A stretch of 64,000 nt of DNA from Pseudobythopirellula maris (GCF_007859945.1 NZ_SJPQ01000002.1:970279-1034278), one strand, 5' to 3'; shown: positions 1-9,686, counted from the stretch's first letter. The notes: a model not told the origin generated them from the letters alone. Program-made: numbers and translations.

Positions 1-431
1 ATCGGCACGTGCAGGTTCGCGTCGATGTAGCCGTTCGGGTAAACGAACGACCAGTTCCACTTCTTGCCGATAACCTGCACCTCGTAGGCGCTGTCGGGCG
101 GCGTGCGGAGGTTCATGTAACCCCAGTAGCCAGCGCCGAAAATCCACATGACGATGAACAACGGGATGATCGACCAAGTGGCCTCGAGCGCGTTGTTGTG
201 GTGGGCCGTGTGCTCGGCGCTGTGCCCCGGGCGCGCGTAATAGCGCGCCGTGAACACGACCATCATCGCGACAATCAGCACGAAGAAGAACACGCAGATC
301 CAAAGGATCGCGTTGAACAAGAAATCGACATCGCCGGCGTTCTCTGAGGCCGCCTCGCGGAACCAGAACCCAGCTAGGGGGAGGGCCGTCGCGGTCAGGC
401 TGTTGGCGCTGTTGAGCAAGTTTTCGATCAT
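1..431 (-). CDS. coxB: Cytochrome c oxidase subunit II, 5' part (gene runs off the window)
   Basis: The N-terminal 143 residues of cytochrome c oxidase subunit II, the CuA-bearing subunit that takes electrons from cytochrome c. The start is the ATG at 431 (MIENLLNS). Two membrane helices are visible, around residues 35-58 and 83-100, joined by a loop with the usual subunit II features (AEHTAHHNNALEATWSIIP). After them comes the start of the periplasmic cupredoxin domain (VIGKKWNWSFVYPNGY). The CuA ligands lie beyond the window edge. It follows the Sco gene by about 40 bases on the same strand and is the last visible gene of the act operon, so the terminal oxidase genes probably continue outside. 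The assignment is confident; the oxidase subtype cannot be judged from this fragment. Confidence 0.93.
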   Translation of the reverse strand, partial: MIENLLNSANSLTATALPLAGFWFREAASENAGDVDFLFNAILWICVFFFVLIVAMMVVFTARYYARPGHSAEHTAHHNNALEATWSIIPLFIVMWIFGAGYWGYMNLRTPPDSAYEVQVIGKKWNWSFVYPNGYIDANLHVP

Positions 432-470
432 CGCTTAGGTCCGGGCGGTGGCGCCGGGGAGGGAGTCGGT

Positions 471-1364
471 CTAACGGTCATCGCCGGCGGCGGGGGCTTG
501 GGCCTCGGTCTCATCGGTCGGCGTGGCGGCCGCGTCGTGCGGGGCCGGGTGAGCCTGGGCGCGTTTGAGCCAGTAGGGCGTGAGCCCCACGACCAACGCG
601 AACACGGTCATCGCGGCGCCGGCGCTCATGATGCGCTTGGCCACCGGCCCGTACCGGCCCTTCGTCTCGTCGTAGTGGAAGCAGAACAAGATCAGCCGGT
701 CGAGCGGCGAGCCGACGCGGCCGTCGGCCGCCTCGACCAGCGAGAGCCGCACGGTCTGAGGGTCGTACATCACGCCGTAGAGGTAACGCGACACCACGCC
801 GTCGGGCGTGACGACGATCTCGACCGCCGTGTGCGAGTACTCTTTGGTTTCGGGGATGTACTTGTAGCGGAAGCCGACCGCGTCGGCCAAAGCCCTGATG
901 TTCTTCTGACGACCGGTGAGGAATCGCCAGCCGGCGCCCGCGCCGGGGCGGCCGTAGCGATTGAGGTATTTCTGTTCGGTCTGCTTCGCGCGGAGCGTGG
1001 TCTCAAGCGGGTCGACGCTCACGCTGACCACGTCGAACTCCTGCCCAGCGGTCCACTCCATCTCGCTGAGCGTGTCGACCAGGGCGTTGAGCTGCACTCC
1101 ACAGAGCATCGGGCAGTCGGAGTAGTTGAGCGACAGCAGCACCGGCCGCTCGCCGCCGAACACGTCGCGGAGCGAGACGTTCTTGCCGTTCTCGTCGCGG
1201 AACATCAGGTCGAGGGGCAATTGGTCGCCCGACTTGTCGTCGACCCCCACGCCCTGCATCTCGTCGGGGAGATCCTCGATCAACTGCGCGCGAACCGGCA
1301 ACGCAACACACGCCGCAAGGGCGAGCATGGCGAGGGTCGGGATGATTCGCGAGTGGGACATCAT
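471..1364 (-). CDS. SCO1/SenC/PrrC copper chaperone with C-terminal membrane anchor
   Basis: A Sco-family thioredoxin-fold protein (297 aa) that delivers copper to the CuA site of cytochrome oxidase. It has a signal peptide (about 1-26), the copper-binding CxxxC at C84 and C88 (DCPMLCGVQ) and the distal histidine H178 (YSHTAVEIV), so the full copper site is present. Unlike most Sco proteins, which are anchored at the N-terminus, it has a second hydrophobic helix near residues 246-266 followed by an Ala/Pro-rich charged tail. It sits directly before coxB, which fits its role. There are tandem ATG codons at 1364 and 1361 and either could be used. The family is certain; the C-terminal anchor topology is inferred. 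Confidence 0.93.
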   Translation of the reverse strand: MMSHSRIIPTLAMLALAACVALPVRAQLIEDLPDEMQGVGVDDKSGDQLPLDLMFRDENGKNVSLRDVFGGERPVLLSLNYSDCPMLCGVQLNALVDTLSEMEWTAGQEFDVVSVSVDPLETTLRAKQTEQKYLNRYGRPGAGAGWRFLTGRQKNIRALADAVGFRYKYIPETKEYSHTAVEIVVTPDGVVSRYLYGVMYDPQTVRLSLVEAADGRVGSPLDRLILFCFHYDETKGRYGPVAKRIMSAGAAMTVFALVVGLTPYWLKRAQAHPAPHDAAATPTDETEAQAPAAGDDR

Positions 1365-1450
1365 GGGGATTCAAAATGGCGGAGGCCGAAGCCTTCGGCG
1401 CCAGTCAGGTGGATCGGGCGGCGTTGGTCGCAGCGCCGTTGGTCAATATC

Positions 1451-1801
1451 TCATTCGACGCTGAGTTGGCTTTGCATCTCTTGGACGACGATCGTCTTGG
1501 CCCGATCGATCGGCATGCGGTACGGCTTGCCGTCGGCCTCGGGCGGGGCGTACTTGTTGAGCAGCCCGCGTTGGGTGTCGATCACTCGATCGGCCTCGAT
1601 GTACTGCGCGCCGACGACCCGTTCCTCTTCGAACGCGTCGGCGGCCTCGTTGAACAGGGCGATCGCCAGCAGGACCACGGCCAGCGTGACGAACACCGAC
1701 ACAAGGCCCCAGACGGCGATCTTCACCGAGTTGATGTCGTCGGCCTCGACGCCGGTCTCCGTGACGCGCGGGTCGCCGATCACGTTCGCGTGGTCGCTCA
1801 T
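1451..1801 (-). CDS. Small one-TM protein between actF and sco
   Basis: A 116-residue protein starting at the ATG at 1801 (MSDHANVIG). The same frame stays open far upstream, but that part is an out-of-phase shadow of actF. It has one strong membrane helix at about residues 28-50, a short acidic N-terminal side and a roughly 60-residue charged C-terminal tail (FNEAADAFEEERVVGAQY onward) with no cysteine, so it does not bind heme through CxxCH. It is co-directional with actF (69 bases upstream) and the Sco gene (86 bases downstream), so it belongs to the respiratory operon. I do not recognise a named family. By position it could be an accessory or assembly subunit of complex III or the oxidase; that is inference. 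Confidence 0.75.
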   Translation of the reverse strand: MSDHANVIGDPRVTETGVEADDINSVKIAVWGLVSVFVTLAVVLLAIALFNEAADAFEEERVVGAQYIEADRVIDTQRGLLNKYAPPEADGKPYRMPIDRAKTIVVQEMQSQLSVE

Positions 1802-1869
1802 GCGGGCTTGGATCGTTGGGGGTTGTTGGTTTCTACGTCGCGAGGCCCCTACAGGGACTCTAGCGCCGA

Positions 1870-3120
1870 CTAGTGGTTGTGGTAGGTCAGGGCGATCGGC
1901 ATGCGCGGGTCTTGCAGCGGCAGCAGGTTCTTGCCCGCCGCGCCCCACAGGGCCGCGGCCTTGAACAGCAGCGCCATGCCGACGACGCAGCCGATCTCCA
2001 TCCAGGGCGCCGGCAGGCAGGTGGGGTCCACCGACCGGCCGAGCTGGGCCTGCGGCATGATGATGTAGAACTGGTCGACCCAGTGCATCACCAGCATCCA
2101 AACGGCCCAGGCGCCGATCCACTTGCGGTTGCGCCGCACGGCGGACGACATCGTTCCGAGGAACGGGATGAACAAGTGCCCGAACAGCAGCAGCAGCGAC
2201 CAGTTGAGCCACATGCCCTGCTGACGCACGTCGTACCACATCGTCTCTTCGGGGATCGCCGCGTACCAGATCAGCATGTACTGACTGAACGCGATGTAGC
2301 CCCAGAAGAAGATGAACGCGAACATCAATTTGCCGAGGTCGTGGTACTGCTCGGTCGTGATCGACTGCGTGAGCACGCCGTTGTCTTGCAGGCGGTTCGA
2401 CAGGTAGATCGCGAACGCCAGGAACGCGCCGAACGAACCGGAGAAGAAGTAGACGCCGAACATCGTGCTGAACCAGTGCGGCTCGAGCGACATCAGCCAG
2501 TCGAACGCGGTGAAGTTGAGCGTCAACGCGAGCAGCAGCATGCAGGGCCCGCTCCAGAGCTGCATCCGCTTGGCGGACTTCAGCGGCTCGGTCGTGTCTT
2601 GCTTGAGCGACAACCCCTTGAAGATCCGCACCATCACCAGCCAGATGGCGAAGTACGCCACGGTGCGGATGGTGAACCACATCGGCGAGAGGTAGTCGGC
2701 CTTGCCCGAAAGGATCGGGTCGGACTCGACCAACAGGCGGTCGACCCAGGGGTAGAGATCGGTGTGGCCGGTGTTGACCAGGACCAGGATCGGCAAGAAG
2801 CCGATGGCGCCCAGCCAGATGGTGCCGGCCGTGAGTTCGGCGAGGCGGCGGATCGGCGTGCCCCAGCGGCCGCCCGTGAGGTGGTGGGCGATCACGAAGA
2901 ACAGGCCGCCCAGGCCGATCGACGTGCAGTAAACCACCGCCAGCAAGTAGGCGTGCCAGAAACGGGCCCGCATCACTTCGTCGCCGGCCAAGCCGATGAA
3001 GGCCATCACGGCGAGGATCACCAAACCGATCCCTAGCGGCAGCACCGCCCGGCCGGCAAGGCCCGCTTCGGCCTTGCGGATTTCGGTGATCGGCTCGTTG
3101 ACAACGCTGTGAGCGGACAT
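1870..3120 (-). CDS. actF: Alternative complex III membrane subunit ActF
   Basis: A 416-residue polytopic membrane protein with about ten hydrophobic helices, matching in size and place the quinol:cytochrome c oxidoreductase subunit ActF. ActF is a distant relative of the NrfD-like subunit ActC and one of the two large membrane subunits of alternative complex III. The N-terminus is a short cytoplasmic stretch (MSAHSVVNEPITEI) before the first helix. A conserved-looking helix pair with acidic and histidine residues (LMSLEPHWFSTMFGVYFF) is visible in the middle. It lies about 115 bases downstream of actDE and upstream of the small membrane protein and Sco. Function: quinol binding and possibly proton translocation with ActC. 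The assignment relies on operon order as well as sequence character. Confidence 0.88.
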   Translation of the reverse strand: MSAHSVVNEPITEIRKAEAGLAGRAVLPLGIGLVILAVMAFIGLAGDEVMRARFWHAYLLAVVYCTSIGLGGLFFVIAHHLTGGRWGTPIRRLAELTAGTIWLGAIGFLPILVLVNTGHTDLYPWVDRLLVESDPILSGKADYLSPMWFTIRTVAYFAIWLVMVRIFKGLSLKQDTTEPLKSAKRMQLWSGPCMLLLALTLNFTAFDWLMSLEPHWFSTMFGVYFFSGSFGAFLAFAIYLSNRLQDNGVLTQSITTEQYHDLGKLMFAFIFFWGYIAFSQYMLIWYAAIPEETMWYDVRQQGMWLNWSLLLLFGHLFIPFLGTMSSAVRRNRKWIGAWAVWMLVMHWVDQFYIIMPQAQLGRSVDPTCLPAPWMEIGCVVGMALLFKAAALWGAAGKNLLPLQDPRMPIALTYHNH

Positions 3121-3236
3121 AAGCGTGGGTCGTTAGTTGCTAGGCGCTGGTTGCTTGGCGCTAGTTAGTAATTGAAAACTTCGCTGCGGCTGCGGGGTGA
3201 CTAGCGACGAGCGGCTAGCGACCGGCAACCCCTCAA

Positions 3237-4727
3237 TCAATTCACGTTGCTAAGGGCTTCGAGCTCTTCGGGCGGCAGGTCGTCGGCCGAGGCCTCCCAG
3301 GCCCGTTGCAAAGCCCGCACGTAGAGCACGATCGCCCAACGGTCCTCGACCGTGATGTGCTCCTTGTAGCCCGGCATCTTGCGGATGCCGTTGCCGATTG
3401 TGTGGAAAATCTTGCCGTCCGGCTGCTCGATCACCGGCTGGGTGTGCAGATCGGTCGGCGGGAGCCAGGTGCCCTGTTTGAGCGACATCGCCCGCTGCGA
3501 CACGAGCCCGTCGCCGCTGCCGGCCAGGCCGTGGCAAGCGGCGCAGTGGATCTCGAAACGCTGCTGGCCACGATCGATGAACGAATTCAGGTCGAACTTA
3601 CCGCCGATGTGCTTTTTGATCTGGGCGAACGGGATCTCGTTGGTCCAATCGGGCTCGGGCGGTTCGGGCGGCAGGCCCGCTCCCGGGGCGGCGTTGGCGG
3701 CGTCTTGGTCGGCGTCCGTGTCCTGGTCCGCCTCAGCAGGATCGGCCTCTGCTGGCTCGGAGCCGGAGTCGCCCGCCGGGGCGTCGGCCTCGGGCTGCGC
3801 GAAGCTGGCCAGCTGGGCCCTCACCCGGCCGGGGCTGTTGGCGGTGTAATTCTCCATCGACTCAACGCCGTAGAAGTACTGCAAGTCGCTCTTGAGGGCG
3901 CCGCGGGCCACGGTGCCGGGAACGGCGACACGCATCGCGCGGCCGTCGGCGAACAGCGATCGCGAGGCCGGCTGCTGCGGCTTGTACTTGGCCTGCGCCT
4001 CCATGTCGTGGAAGAACGACACGCGGGGCAGGGTGGTCGTGCTGCTCGAGGTGGCCCACAGCCACAGCGGCGGGATCAACGCCAGCGACATCGCCACGGC
4101 GCCCACCATGAAGATCGGCGCCGGCACGCCGTGGCCGGTCGCCTCTTCCTCGATCGCCTCGACGCCCACGGCGCCGATCGACTTGAGGTAGGCCTCGGTC
4201 TCGGCCTGGGCGTACTTCGGGTCCTCGGCCTCGACCATCAAGAAGAAGCCGTCGGTCGTGGCGTCGCGGAACCGCTCGCTGCGGAACAGCGGGTTGGAGA
4301 GCTTCGGCAGGCCGTTGATGATCAGCATGCCGAAGAACGCGGCGAACGCGCTCGACAGGATGATCAGCTCGAACGTGACCGGCATGAAGGCCGGGATGCT
4401 GAACGACGGCTTGCCGCTGATCGTGTAGTCGTAACCGCTGAGCCACCACGGGCCCTCGATGCCGTTCGTGTAGAGCTGCATGCAGAGGCCGATCGTGCCG
4501 CCCGTCATGCCGATCACCAGCACGATCCACGGCAGGATCGACTTCTTGGCCTTGAGCGCCTCGTCGATGCCGATGATGGCGAACGGGGCGAACGCCTCGA
4601 CCTTGCGGTAGCCGGCGTCGGTGGCCTGCTCCGCCGCCTTGATGAGCGCCGCCGCGCTGCCGTACTCGGCCAACAGGCCGAGGGTGCGCGGTTCGGGCGA
4701 CGGGTCGTGGTGATTCGTTGTGCTCAT
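3237..4727 (-). CDS. Fused ActD-ActE: DUF3341 membrane subunit plus monoheme cytochrome c
   Basis: A 496-residue fusion of two subunits of alternative complex III that are separate in the well-studied complexes. The N-terminal part (about 1-185) is ActD/DUF3341, with two membrane helices (near 66-90 and 113-140). A third helix (near 207-227) is followed by an acidic low-complexity stretch rich in Ala/Glu/Asp/Pro (about 310-360). The C-terminal part is a class I cytochrome c domain with one CxxCH heme site (HCAACHGLAGSGDG) and a distal methionine candidate in KMPGYKEH. The frame is continuous through the joint. It sits between actC and actF exactly where actD and actE would be, and no separate monoheme cytochrome follows. 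The helix between the parts would put the heme on the periplasmic side. Confidence 0.92.
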   Translation of the reverse strand: MSTTNHHDPSPEPRTLGLLAEYGSAAALIKAAEQATDAGYRKVEAFAPFAIIGIDEALKAKKSILPWIVLVIGMTGGTIGLCMQLYTNGIEGPWWLSGYDYTISGKPSFSIPAFMPVTFELIILSSAFAAFFGMLIINGLPKLSNPLFRSERFRDATTDGFFLMVEAEDPKYAQAETEAYLKSIGAVGVEAIEEEATGHGVPAPIFMVGAVAMSLALIPPLWLWATSSSTTTLPRVSFFHDMEAQAKYKPQQPASRSLFADGRAMRVAVPGTVARGALKSDLQYFYGVESMENYTANSPGRVRAQLASFAQPEADAPAGDSGSEPAEADPAEADQDTDADQDAANAAPGAGLPPEPPEPDWTNEIPFAQIKKHIGGKFDLNSFIDRGQQRFEIHCAACHGLAGSGDGLVSQRAMSLKQGTWLPPTDLHTQPVIEQPDGKIFHTIGNGIRKMPGYKEHITVEDRWAIVLYVRALQRAWEASADDLPPEELEALSNVN

Positions 4728-4818
4728 TGCGTAGCTACTAGTCGTAAGCTGTAAGCGGTTGGCAGTTTGGTTATCAAGCTGCGAGTGTCGTATAGCACGC
4801 GGCCCCAGGGGCCAACCG

Positions 4819-6225
4819 TTAGTGGCCGAAGTCTTCTTTGCCGTCGACGTGGGCCATCACCTGCTTGACCTCGGCCATCGCCACGATCGGCAGGAAGCGG
4901 CAGAACAAGAGGAACAGCGTGAAGAACAGCCCGAAGCTGCCGATGAACATGCCGATGTCGATCCAGGTCGGGGTGAACTTGCCCCAGCTGCCTGGCAGGA
5001 AGTCGCGGTCGAGCGACAGGATGATCACGAACCGCTCGAACCACATGCCGATGTTCACGAAGATCGAGATGATGAAAATGATGATCGGCGACCGGCGGAT
5101 GAAACCGAACCAGAACAACTGCGGCGAGATCACGTTGCAGGTGACCATCGTCCAGTAGGCCCACCAGTTCGGACCGAACGCGCGGTTCATGAAGCAGAAC
5201 TGCTCGTAGGGGTTGCCGCCGTACCAGGCGACGAAGAACTCGGTGAGGTAGGCGAAGCCGACCATCGAGCCGGTGGCGATGATGATCTTGCACATGCAAT
5301 CGATGTGACGCATCGTCACGATGTCCTTGAGCCCGAACCACTCGCGGGCCGGGATCATCAGCGTCAGCACCATGCCGAACCCGCTGAACACGGCGCCCGC
5401 CACGAAGTAAGGCGGGAAGATCGTGGTGTGCCAACCGGGCAGCTGGCTCACGGCGAAGTCGAACGACACGATCGTGTGGACCGACAGCACGAGCGGCGTG
5501 GCCAGGGCGGCCAGCAAGGCGTAGGCCTTCTCGTAAACGCGCCACTGGGTCGCCGAGCCGACCCAGCCGAGCGACAGCAGCCCGTAGGCGAAACGACGGA
5601 TCGGGTGGATCGCGCGGTCGCGGAGCGTCGCCAGGTCGGGGATCATGCCCATGTACCAGAACAGCAGCGACACCGTGGCGTAGGTGCCGACGGCGAACAC
5701 GTCCCACAGCAGCGGGCTGCGGAACTGGCTCCACATGTAGAGCCGCGTGTCCGGGTAGGGGAACAGCCAGTAGGCGAACCAGACGCGGCCGACGTGGATG
5801 CCGGGGAACGTGCCCGCGCACACCACCGCGAAGATGGTCATCGCCTCGGCGAAGCGGTTGATGCTGGTGCGCCAGTGCTGGCGGAACAGGAACAAGATCG
5901 CGGAGATCAGCGTGCCGGCGTGGCCGATGCCGACCCAGAACACGAAGTTGACGATCGGCCAGCCCCAGAAGACGGGGTTGTTGTTGCCCCACACGCCGAC
6001 GCCCGTGATGATCAGGTATCCGATCAGCGCGCCGAACATGCCGGCCACGTTGGCCGCGATGAAGAAGGCGATGAACCACGCGATCGGCGGACGGGGGTTC
6101 TCGGCGATCCGACAGATCTTGTCGGTGACCGAGCGGTAGTCGTTGTCGCCCTCGATCCACGGCGGGTCGACCCACGCTTCGGGAACGGCGCCTACGGTGT
6201 TCGGGGCTAGGTCGGCGGAGGCCAT
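4819..6225 (-). CDS. actC: Alternative complex III NrfD-like membrane subunit ActC
   Basis: A 468-residue integral membrane protein with about ten helices, of the NrfD/PsrC polysulfide-reductase family that forms the quinol-binding membrane subunit ActC. The N-terminal about 50 residues are soluble ([20 protein letters not shown]), followed by paired helices. Helix segments rich in aromatic and histidine residues ([18 protein letters not shown]) resemble the family's quinol-site bundle. It lies about 140 bases downstream of actB. In the known complex ActC receives electrons from quinol and passes them to the Fe-S centres of ActB. The start at 6225 (MASADLAPN) is the only reasonable one before the conserved region. 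Confidence 0.93.
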   Translation of the reverse strand: MASADLAPNTVGAVPEAWVDPPWIEGDNDYRSVTDKICRIAENPRPPIAWFIAFFIAANVAGMFGALIGYLIITGVGVWGNNNPVFWGWPIVNFVFWVGIGHAGTLISAILFLFRQHWRTSINRFAEAMTIFAVVCAGTFPGIHVGRVWFAYWLFPYPDTRLYMWSQFRSPLLWDVFAVGTYATVSLLFWYMGMIPDLATLRDRAIHPIRRFAYGLLSLGWVGSATQWRVYEKAYALLAALATPLVLSVHTIVSFDFAVSQLPGWHTTIFPPYFVAGAVFSGFGMVLTLMIPAREWFGLKDIVTMRHIDCMCKIIIATGSMVGFAYLTEFFVAWYGGNPYEQFCFMNRAFGPNWWAYWTMVTCNVISPQLFWFGFIRRSPIIIFIISIFVNIGMWFERFVIILSLDRDFLPGSWGKFTPTWIDIGMFIGSFGLFFTLFLLFCRFLPIVAMAEVKQVMAHVDGKEDFGH

Positions 6226-6363
6226 ACTGGCAATGCTTCGTGTGTTTGGTTTGCTAGGCCGGCCATTGGATCAAACAACCAATGACCAATCTCAATGACC
6301 AACAACAACGGATGCCCCGCCCCTATTGGTCACGGGGGCATGGCCGTTGGTCATTCTCGAAAA

Positions 6364-9300
6364 TCAGGTGTGGGCGGCTTCTTCCATCGCCTCTTCGTGC
6401 TCTTCGTTGTGCGCGTCGTGACCGCCGTGGCTGTGGTCTTCGTGCTGCTCGGGGCGGGCCAGCCGCGGGTGCGGGTTGCGGATCTTCGCCAGGAAGTTGG
6501 TCCGTGGCTTGGTCATCAGCTCCGTGAGGATGCCGTACGCACGGGGGTTGGCGTGGGCCTTGGCCACCCGGCTCTCGGGGTCGTTCAGGTCGCCGAAGTC
6601 GATCGCCCGCGTGGCGCACGCCTGCTGGCAGGCGGCCTGGATCTCGCCGTCGCGGATCGGCCGGGCCTCGTTCTTCGCCGCGATCCTCGCGGCCGAGATC
6701 CGCTGCGTGCAGTAAGTGCACTTCTCCATCACGCCGCGGCTGCGGACCGTCACCTCGGGGTTGATCACGAGCTTCATCAGCTCGTTGTTGGCCTCGTACA
6801 GCTCCTTGGTGTAACGGAAGTAGTTGAACTTCCGCACCTTGTAGGGGCAGTTGTTGCCGCAGTACCGCGTGCCGATGCAGCGGTTGTAGGCCATGTCATT
6901 GAGGCCCTCGTCGCTGTGCGTGGTGGCCGCCACGGGGCAGACCTGCTCGCACGGCGCCGTCTCGCACTGCTGGCAGGCCACGGGCTGGTGCGCGACCTCC
7001 GGATTGACGAAGTTCGCCGGGTCGGTCGCGTCCTCTGTGTTGGCCACGCCCTTGAAGTAGCGGTCGATGCGGATCCAGTGCATCTCGCGGCCGCGCGAGA
7101 CTTGGTCCTTGCCGACGACCGGGATGTTGTTCTCCGCCTGACAAGCGACCACACACGCGTTGCAGCCGATGCACTTGTTCAGGTCGATCGCCATGCCCCA
7201 GGCGTGGCCGTCGTAGCTGGGGAGCTGCCACAGCGGCTCGGTCGGCTCGGCGTGCTCGCCGTGGCCGATCACCACGTCGTGCGACATGCGCGGGGCGAAG
7301 TCGTTGTGCTCCTCGTAGTACTCTTGCGACGCCCCGCGAACCAGCACGCCGGTGCGATCGCCGATCGCCTCCATGCCCATCTGGTCGATCGTGTGGTGAT
7401 CTTGCGTGGTGGCGAGCAGATAAGGCTTGCCGGTCGGCTGCGTGGCGACACCCGTCGTGAACCAACCACCGGCGCCCGAGCGGAGCGGGTAGGCGTCGAC
7501 GCCCACCGGGTCGGCCGGAACGGGCAACCACAGGGCCAAGATGCCGTTGGCGTACTTGCCGCGCTCCGCCTTGCCGCGGGCGTCGAGCAAACCGCCGACG
7601 CGTCCGGCGGCCGTGCGTCCGTAACCAAGAGCCAAGCCGATCGAGCCGGCCGCTTGGCCCGGCAAGATGTAAACCGGGGCGTTGACAGCCGTCTCACCGA
7701 CGGTGAGTCGCACGAGCTCGCCCTGCTTCAGACCGAGGTCGTTGGCCGTGGCGGGCGACACGATCGCGGCGTTGTCCCAGGTGAGCTTCGTGAGGAAGTC
7801 GGGCGCCTCCTGCATCCAGCCGTTGTTAGCCAGGCGGCCGTCGTACGTCGAGCTGCTGGGGGTAAACACCAGTTCCAAGGCGCCTTCGGCCGGCGCCTCG
7901 GGGGCGGGGAAGTCCGACCCGGTGAGCGACAGGTTCACGAGCTCCGGCTGGAAGTCGCCGGCCAAGCCGTCGTGCAGCAGCTTCGCCCAGACGTCGTCGT
8001 CCATTCCGGAAACGGCTTCGGCGATCGTGTCCTTGACGAGCCGCTCGGTGTTGGGCGCCGTGTCGCCGGCGAGCTTGGCCAGCAGGCCGAGCTTCGACAG
8101 GCCGCCCAACAGCGGTTCGATCATCGGCTGCGTCACGCCTACGGCGCCGTCCCAACCGATCACATCGCCCCACTGCTCCAGCGGGTGGGTCTCGGGCAAC
8201 GCCCATTCGCACAGCCGCGCGGTCTCGTCCTCGTACAGGCCGAGCCGCACCGAGTGGGCCGCCTTGCCGATAGCCTCGGCAAAAGCGACATCGCCCGGGG
8301 CGTCGTAGGCCGGGTTGCCATCAAGGATGAACAAAGTGTCGACGTCGCCAGCGTTGAGCGAACGGGTCAGATCGGCGAGCGAGCCAATCTCGGCCTCGGG
8401 GGCCGGCTCAGAGGTGTAGAGCACCGTGGCACCGACGGCGTCGACAATGGAATTGATCTCGTGGGCGATGGCGTGAACCTCGGCCGGCTGGCCGGGACCG
8501 ACGGCCACCAACGCGGCGCCGGCGTTCTTCGCCAGGTCGCCAGCGAGCACGTCGACAAACTGCTCGACGGTCGGCTGGCCCTCGATCTTCTCGTCGGTCA
8601 CGAGGCTGGGGTCGGCCTGCAACTGCTTCACGCGGTCGCGGAGCATCGCGAGCACGCCGCCGATCGCCGAACTCTTGACCGGCAAGCGGTGGTCGGCCGT
8701 GGCGCCGGTCGTCGAGAACTGGCTCTCGACCGAGTAGAGGCGGTTCATCACGCCGTCCGGGTCGCGGCCCTCGGCGTAGTCGCGGGCCGCGCGGAGCGAG
8801 TCGGGCGCCAGGCCCAACAGGTCGCAATCGAACGTGGCGATCACCTTGGCGTCGGCCAAGCGGTAGTGCGTGCGGAGCCGCTCGCCGAGCGCAAGCTCGG
8901 CGCCCGCCAGCTCGTTCTCACGCGAGAGCGGTGTGTGCTCGTAGAAACGAGCCGAGGGGTACTGCCGCGCAAGCCGGTCGACCGCCGCGAAGAGCGATCG
9001 CGACTCGAGCGGCGGGAACAGCACCGCCAGGCCGGCGCCGCCTGCAAACGCCTCGCGGCGTCCGGCGAGGAAGGCCTCGAAGTCAGACCATTCTTTGGAG
9101 AAGCCCTTGCCGCCCTCACGCTTGTAAACGCCGGACAAACGGTCGGGGTCGTAAAGCGAAAGCGTGCAGGCCTGGCTGTAAGCGTCGGCGGCGCCGCGGC
9201 TCGCCGGGTGCTCGGGGTTGCCCTCGATCTTGATCGGCCGGCCGTCGACCTTCGTCACGAGCAGGTGCTTCGGCTCGCCCGCCCACGAGATATTGGTCGC

Positions 9301-9606
9301 GTAGTGCTCGCTGGCGCCCGGCACGTAGCCCTCGGGGCGCTCGGCGAACGGCACGATCTTTTCCGTCTCCCAGCGGCAACCGGCGGCGCCGGCGAGCGCG
9401 AACGAGGCGCCCATCAGCTGCATCCAGCGGCGGCGCGAAACGCCCGCCGGGAACTCCGAAGCCGCGACCGGGAACTCACGCGCCAGGAACTCCTGGAACT
9501 GCGGAGTGTTGTCCAGCTCGTCGAGGCTCCGCCAGTAGCGGCTGGGTCCGCCCGAGCTGGGCTGCGTGCGTTTCGGCGGGGCGTCGGTGATGGGGAGGTT
9601 TTTCAT
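6364..9606 (-). CDS. actB: Alternative complex III iron-sulfur subunit ActB
   Basis: A 1080-residue protein combining a molybdopterin-oxidoreductase-like domain with a C-terminal ferredoxin-like domain, as in ActB of alternative complex III. A twin-arginine signal (SRRRWMQLMG, near residue 55) points to folded export. The middle part resembles MopB proteins, but in known ActB it carries no molybdenum cofactor. From about residue 810 to 1000 there are four cysteine clusters (CIGCNACVVAC, CQQCETAPCEQVCP, CIGTRYCGNNCP and CTYC with CQQACATRAIDF) for several Fe-S centres. The C-terminal tail is His/Glu-rich (HEDHSHGGHDAHNEEHEE), a possible metal-binding or charged linker region. The opposite strand also holds a very long ORF over this gene; that is a GC-rich shadow. 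Confidence 0.95.
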   Translation of the reverse strand: MKNLPITDAPPKRTQPSSGGPSRYWRSLDELDNTPQFQEFLAREFPVAASEFPAGVSRRRWMQLMGASFALAGAAGCRWETEKIVPFAERPEGYVPGASEHYATNISWAGEPKHLLVTKVDGRPIKIEGNPEHPASRGAADAYSQACTLSLYDPDRLSGVYKREGGKGFSKEWSDFEAFLAGRREAFAGGAGLAVLFPPLESRSLFAAVDRLARQYPSARFYEHTPLSRENELAGAELALGERLRTHYRLADAKVIATFDCDLLGLAPDSLRAARDYAEGRDPDGVMNRLYSVESQFSTTGATADHRLPVKSSAIGGVLAMLRDRVKQLQADPSLVTDEKIEGQPTVEQFVDVLAGDLAKNAGAALVAVGPGQPAEVHAIAHEINSIVDAVGATVLYTSEPAPEAEIGSLADLTRSLNAGDVDTLFILDGNPAYDAPGDVAFAEAIGKAAHSVRLGLYEDETARLCEWALPETHPLEQWGDVIGWDGAVGVTQPMIEPLLGGLSKLGLLAKLAGDTAPNTERLVKDTIAEAVSGMDDDVWAKLLHDGLAGDFQPELVNLSLTGSDFPAPEAPAEGALELVFTPSSSTYDGRLANNGWMQEAPDFLTKLTWDNAAIVSPATANDLGLKQGELVRLTVGETAVNAPVYILPGQAAGSIGLALGYGRTAAGRVGGLLDARGKAERGKYANGILALWLPVPADPVGVDAYPLRSGAGGWFTTGVATQPTGKPYLLATTQDHHTIDQMGMEAIGDRTGVLVRGASQEYYEEHNDFAPRMSHDVVIGHGEHAEPTEPLWQLPSYDGHAWGMAIDLNKCIGCNACVVACQAENNIPVVGKDQVSRGREMHWIRIDRYFKGVANTEDATDPANFVNPEVAHQPVACQQCETAPCEQVCPVAATTHSDEGLNDMAYNRCIGTRYCGNNCPYKVRKFNYFRYTKELYEANNELMKLVINPEVTVRSRGVMEKCTYCTQRISAARIAAKNEARPIRDGEIQAACQQACATRAIDFGDLNDPESRVAKAHANPRAYGILTELMTKPRTNFLAKIRNPHPRLARPEQHEDHSHGGHDAHNEEHEEAMEEAAHT

Positions 9607-9686
9607 CGGCCGTTGAGGCGGGTCGTAGGACTCAAGTGAACGCTGGGGCGGCGAGGCGACGCGACGGTCGCCCGCGGCGGTTGTCT

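Noticed and set aside
498-1964. Plus-strand ORF overlapping the Sco gene and small membrane gene
   Set aside because: Low-complexity Arg/His/Val sequence with no family features, opposite supported genes.
6295-9639. Plus-strand ORF of 1114 codons opposite actB
   Set aside because: It is the antisense shadow of a GC-rich gene; it has no motif, is Arg/Ala/Val-rich, and actB on the other strand has full domain evidence.
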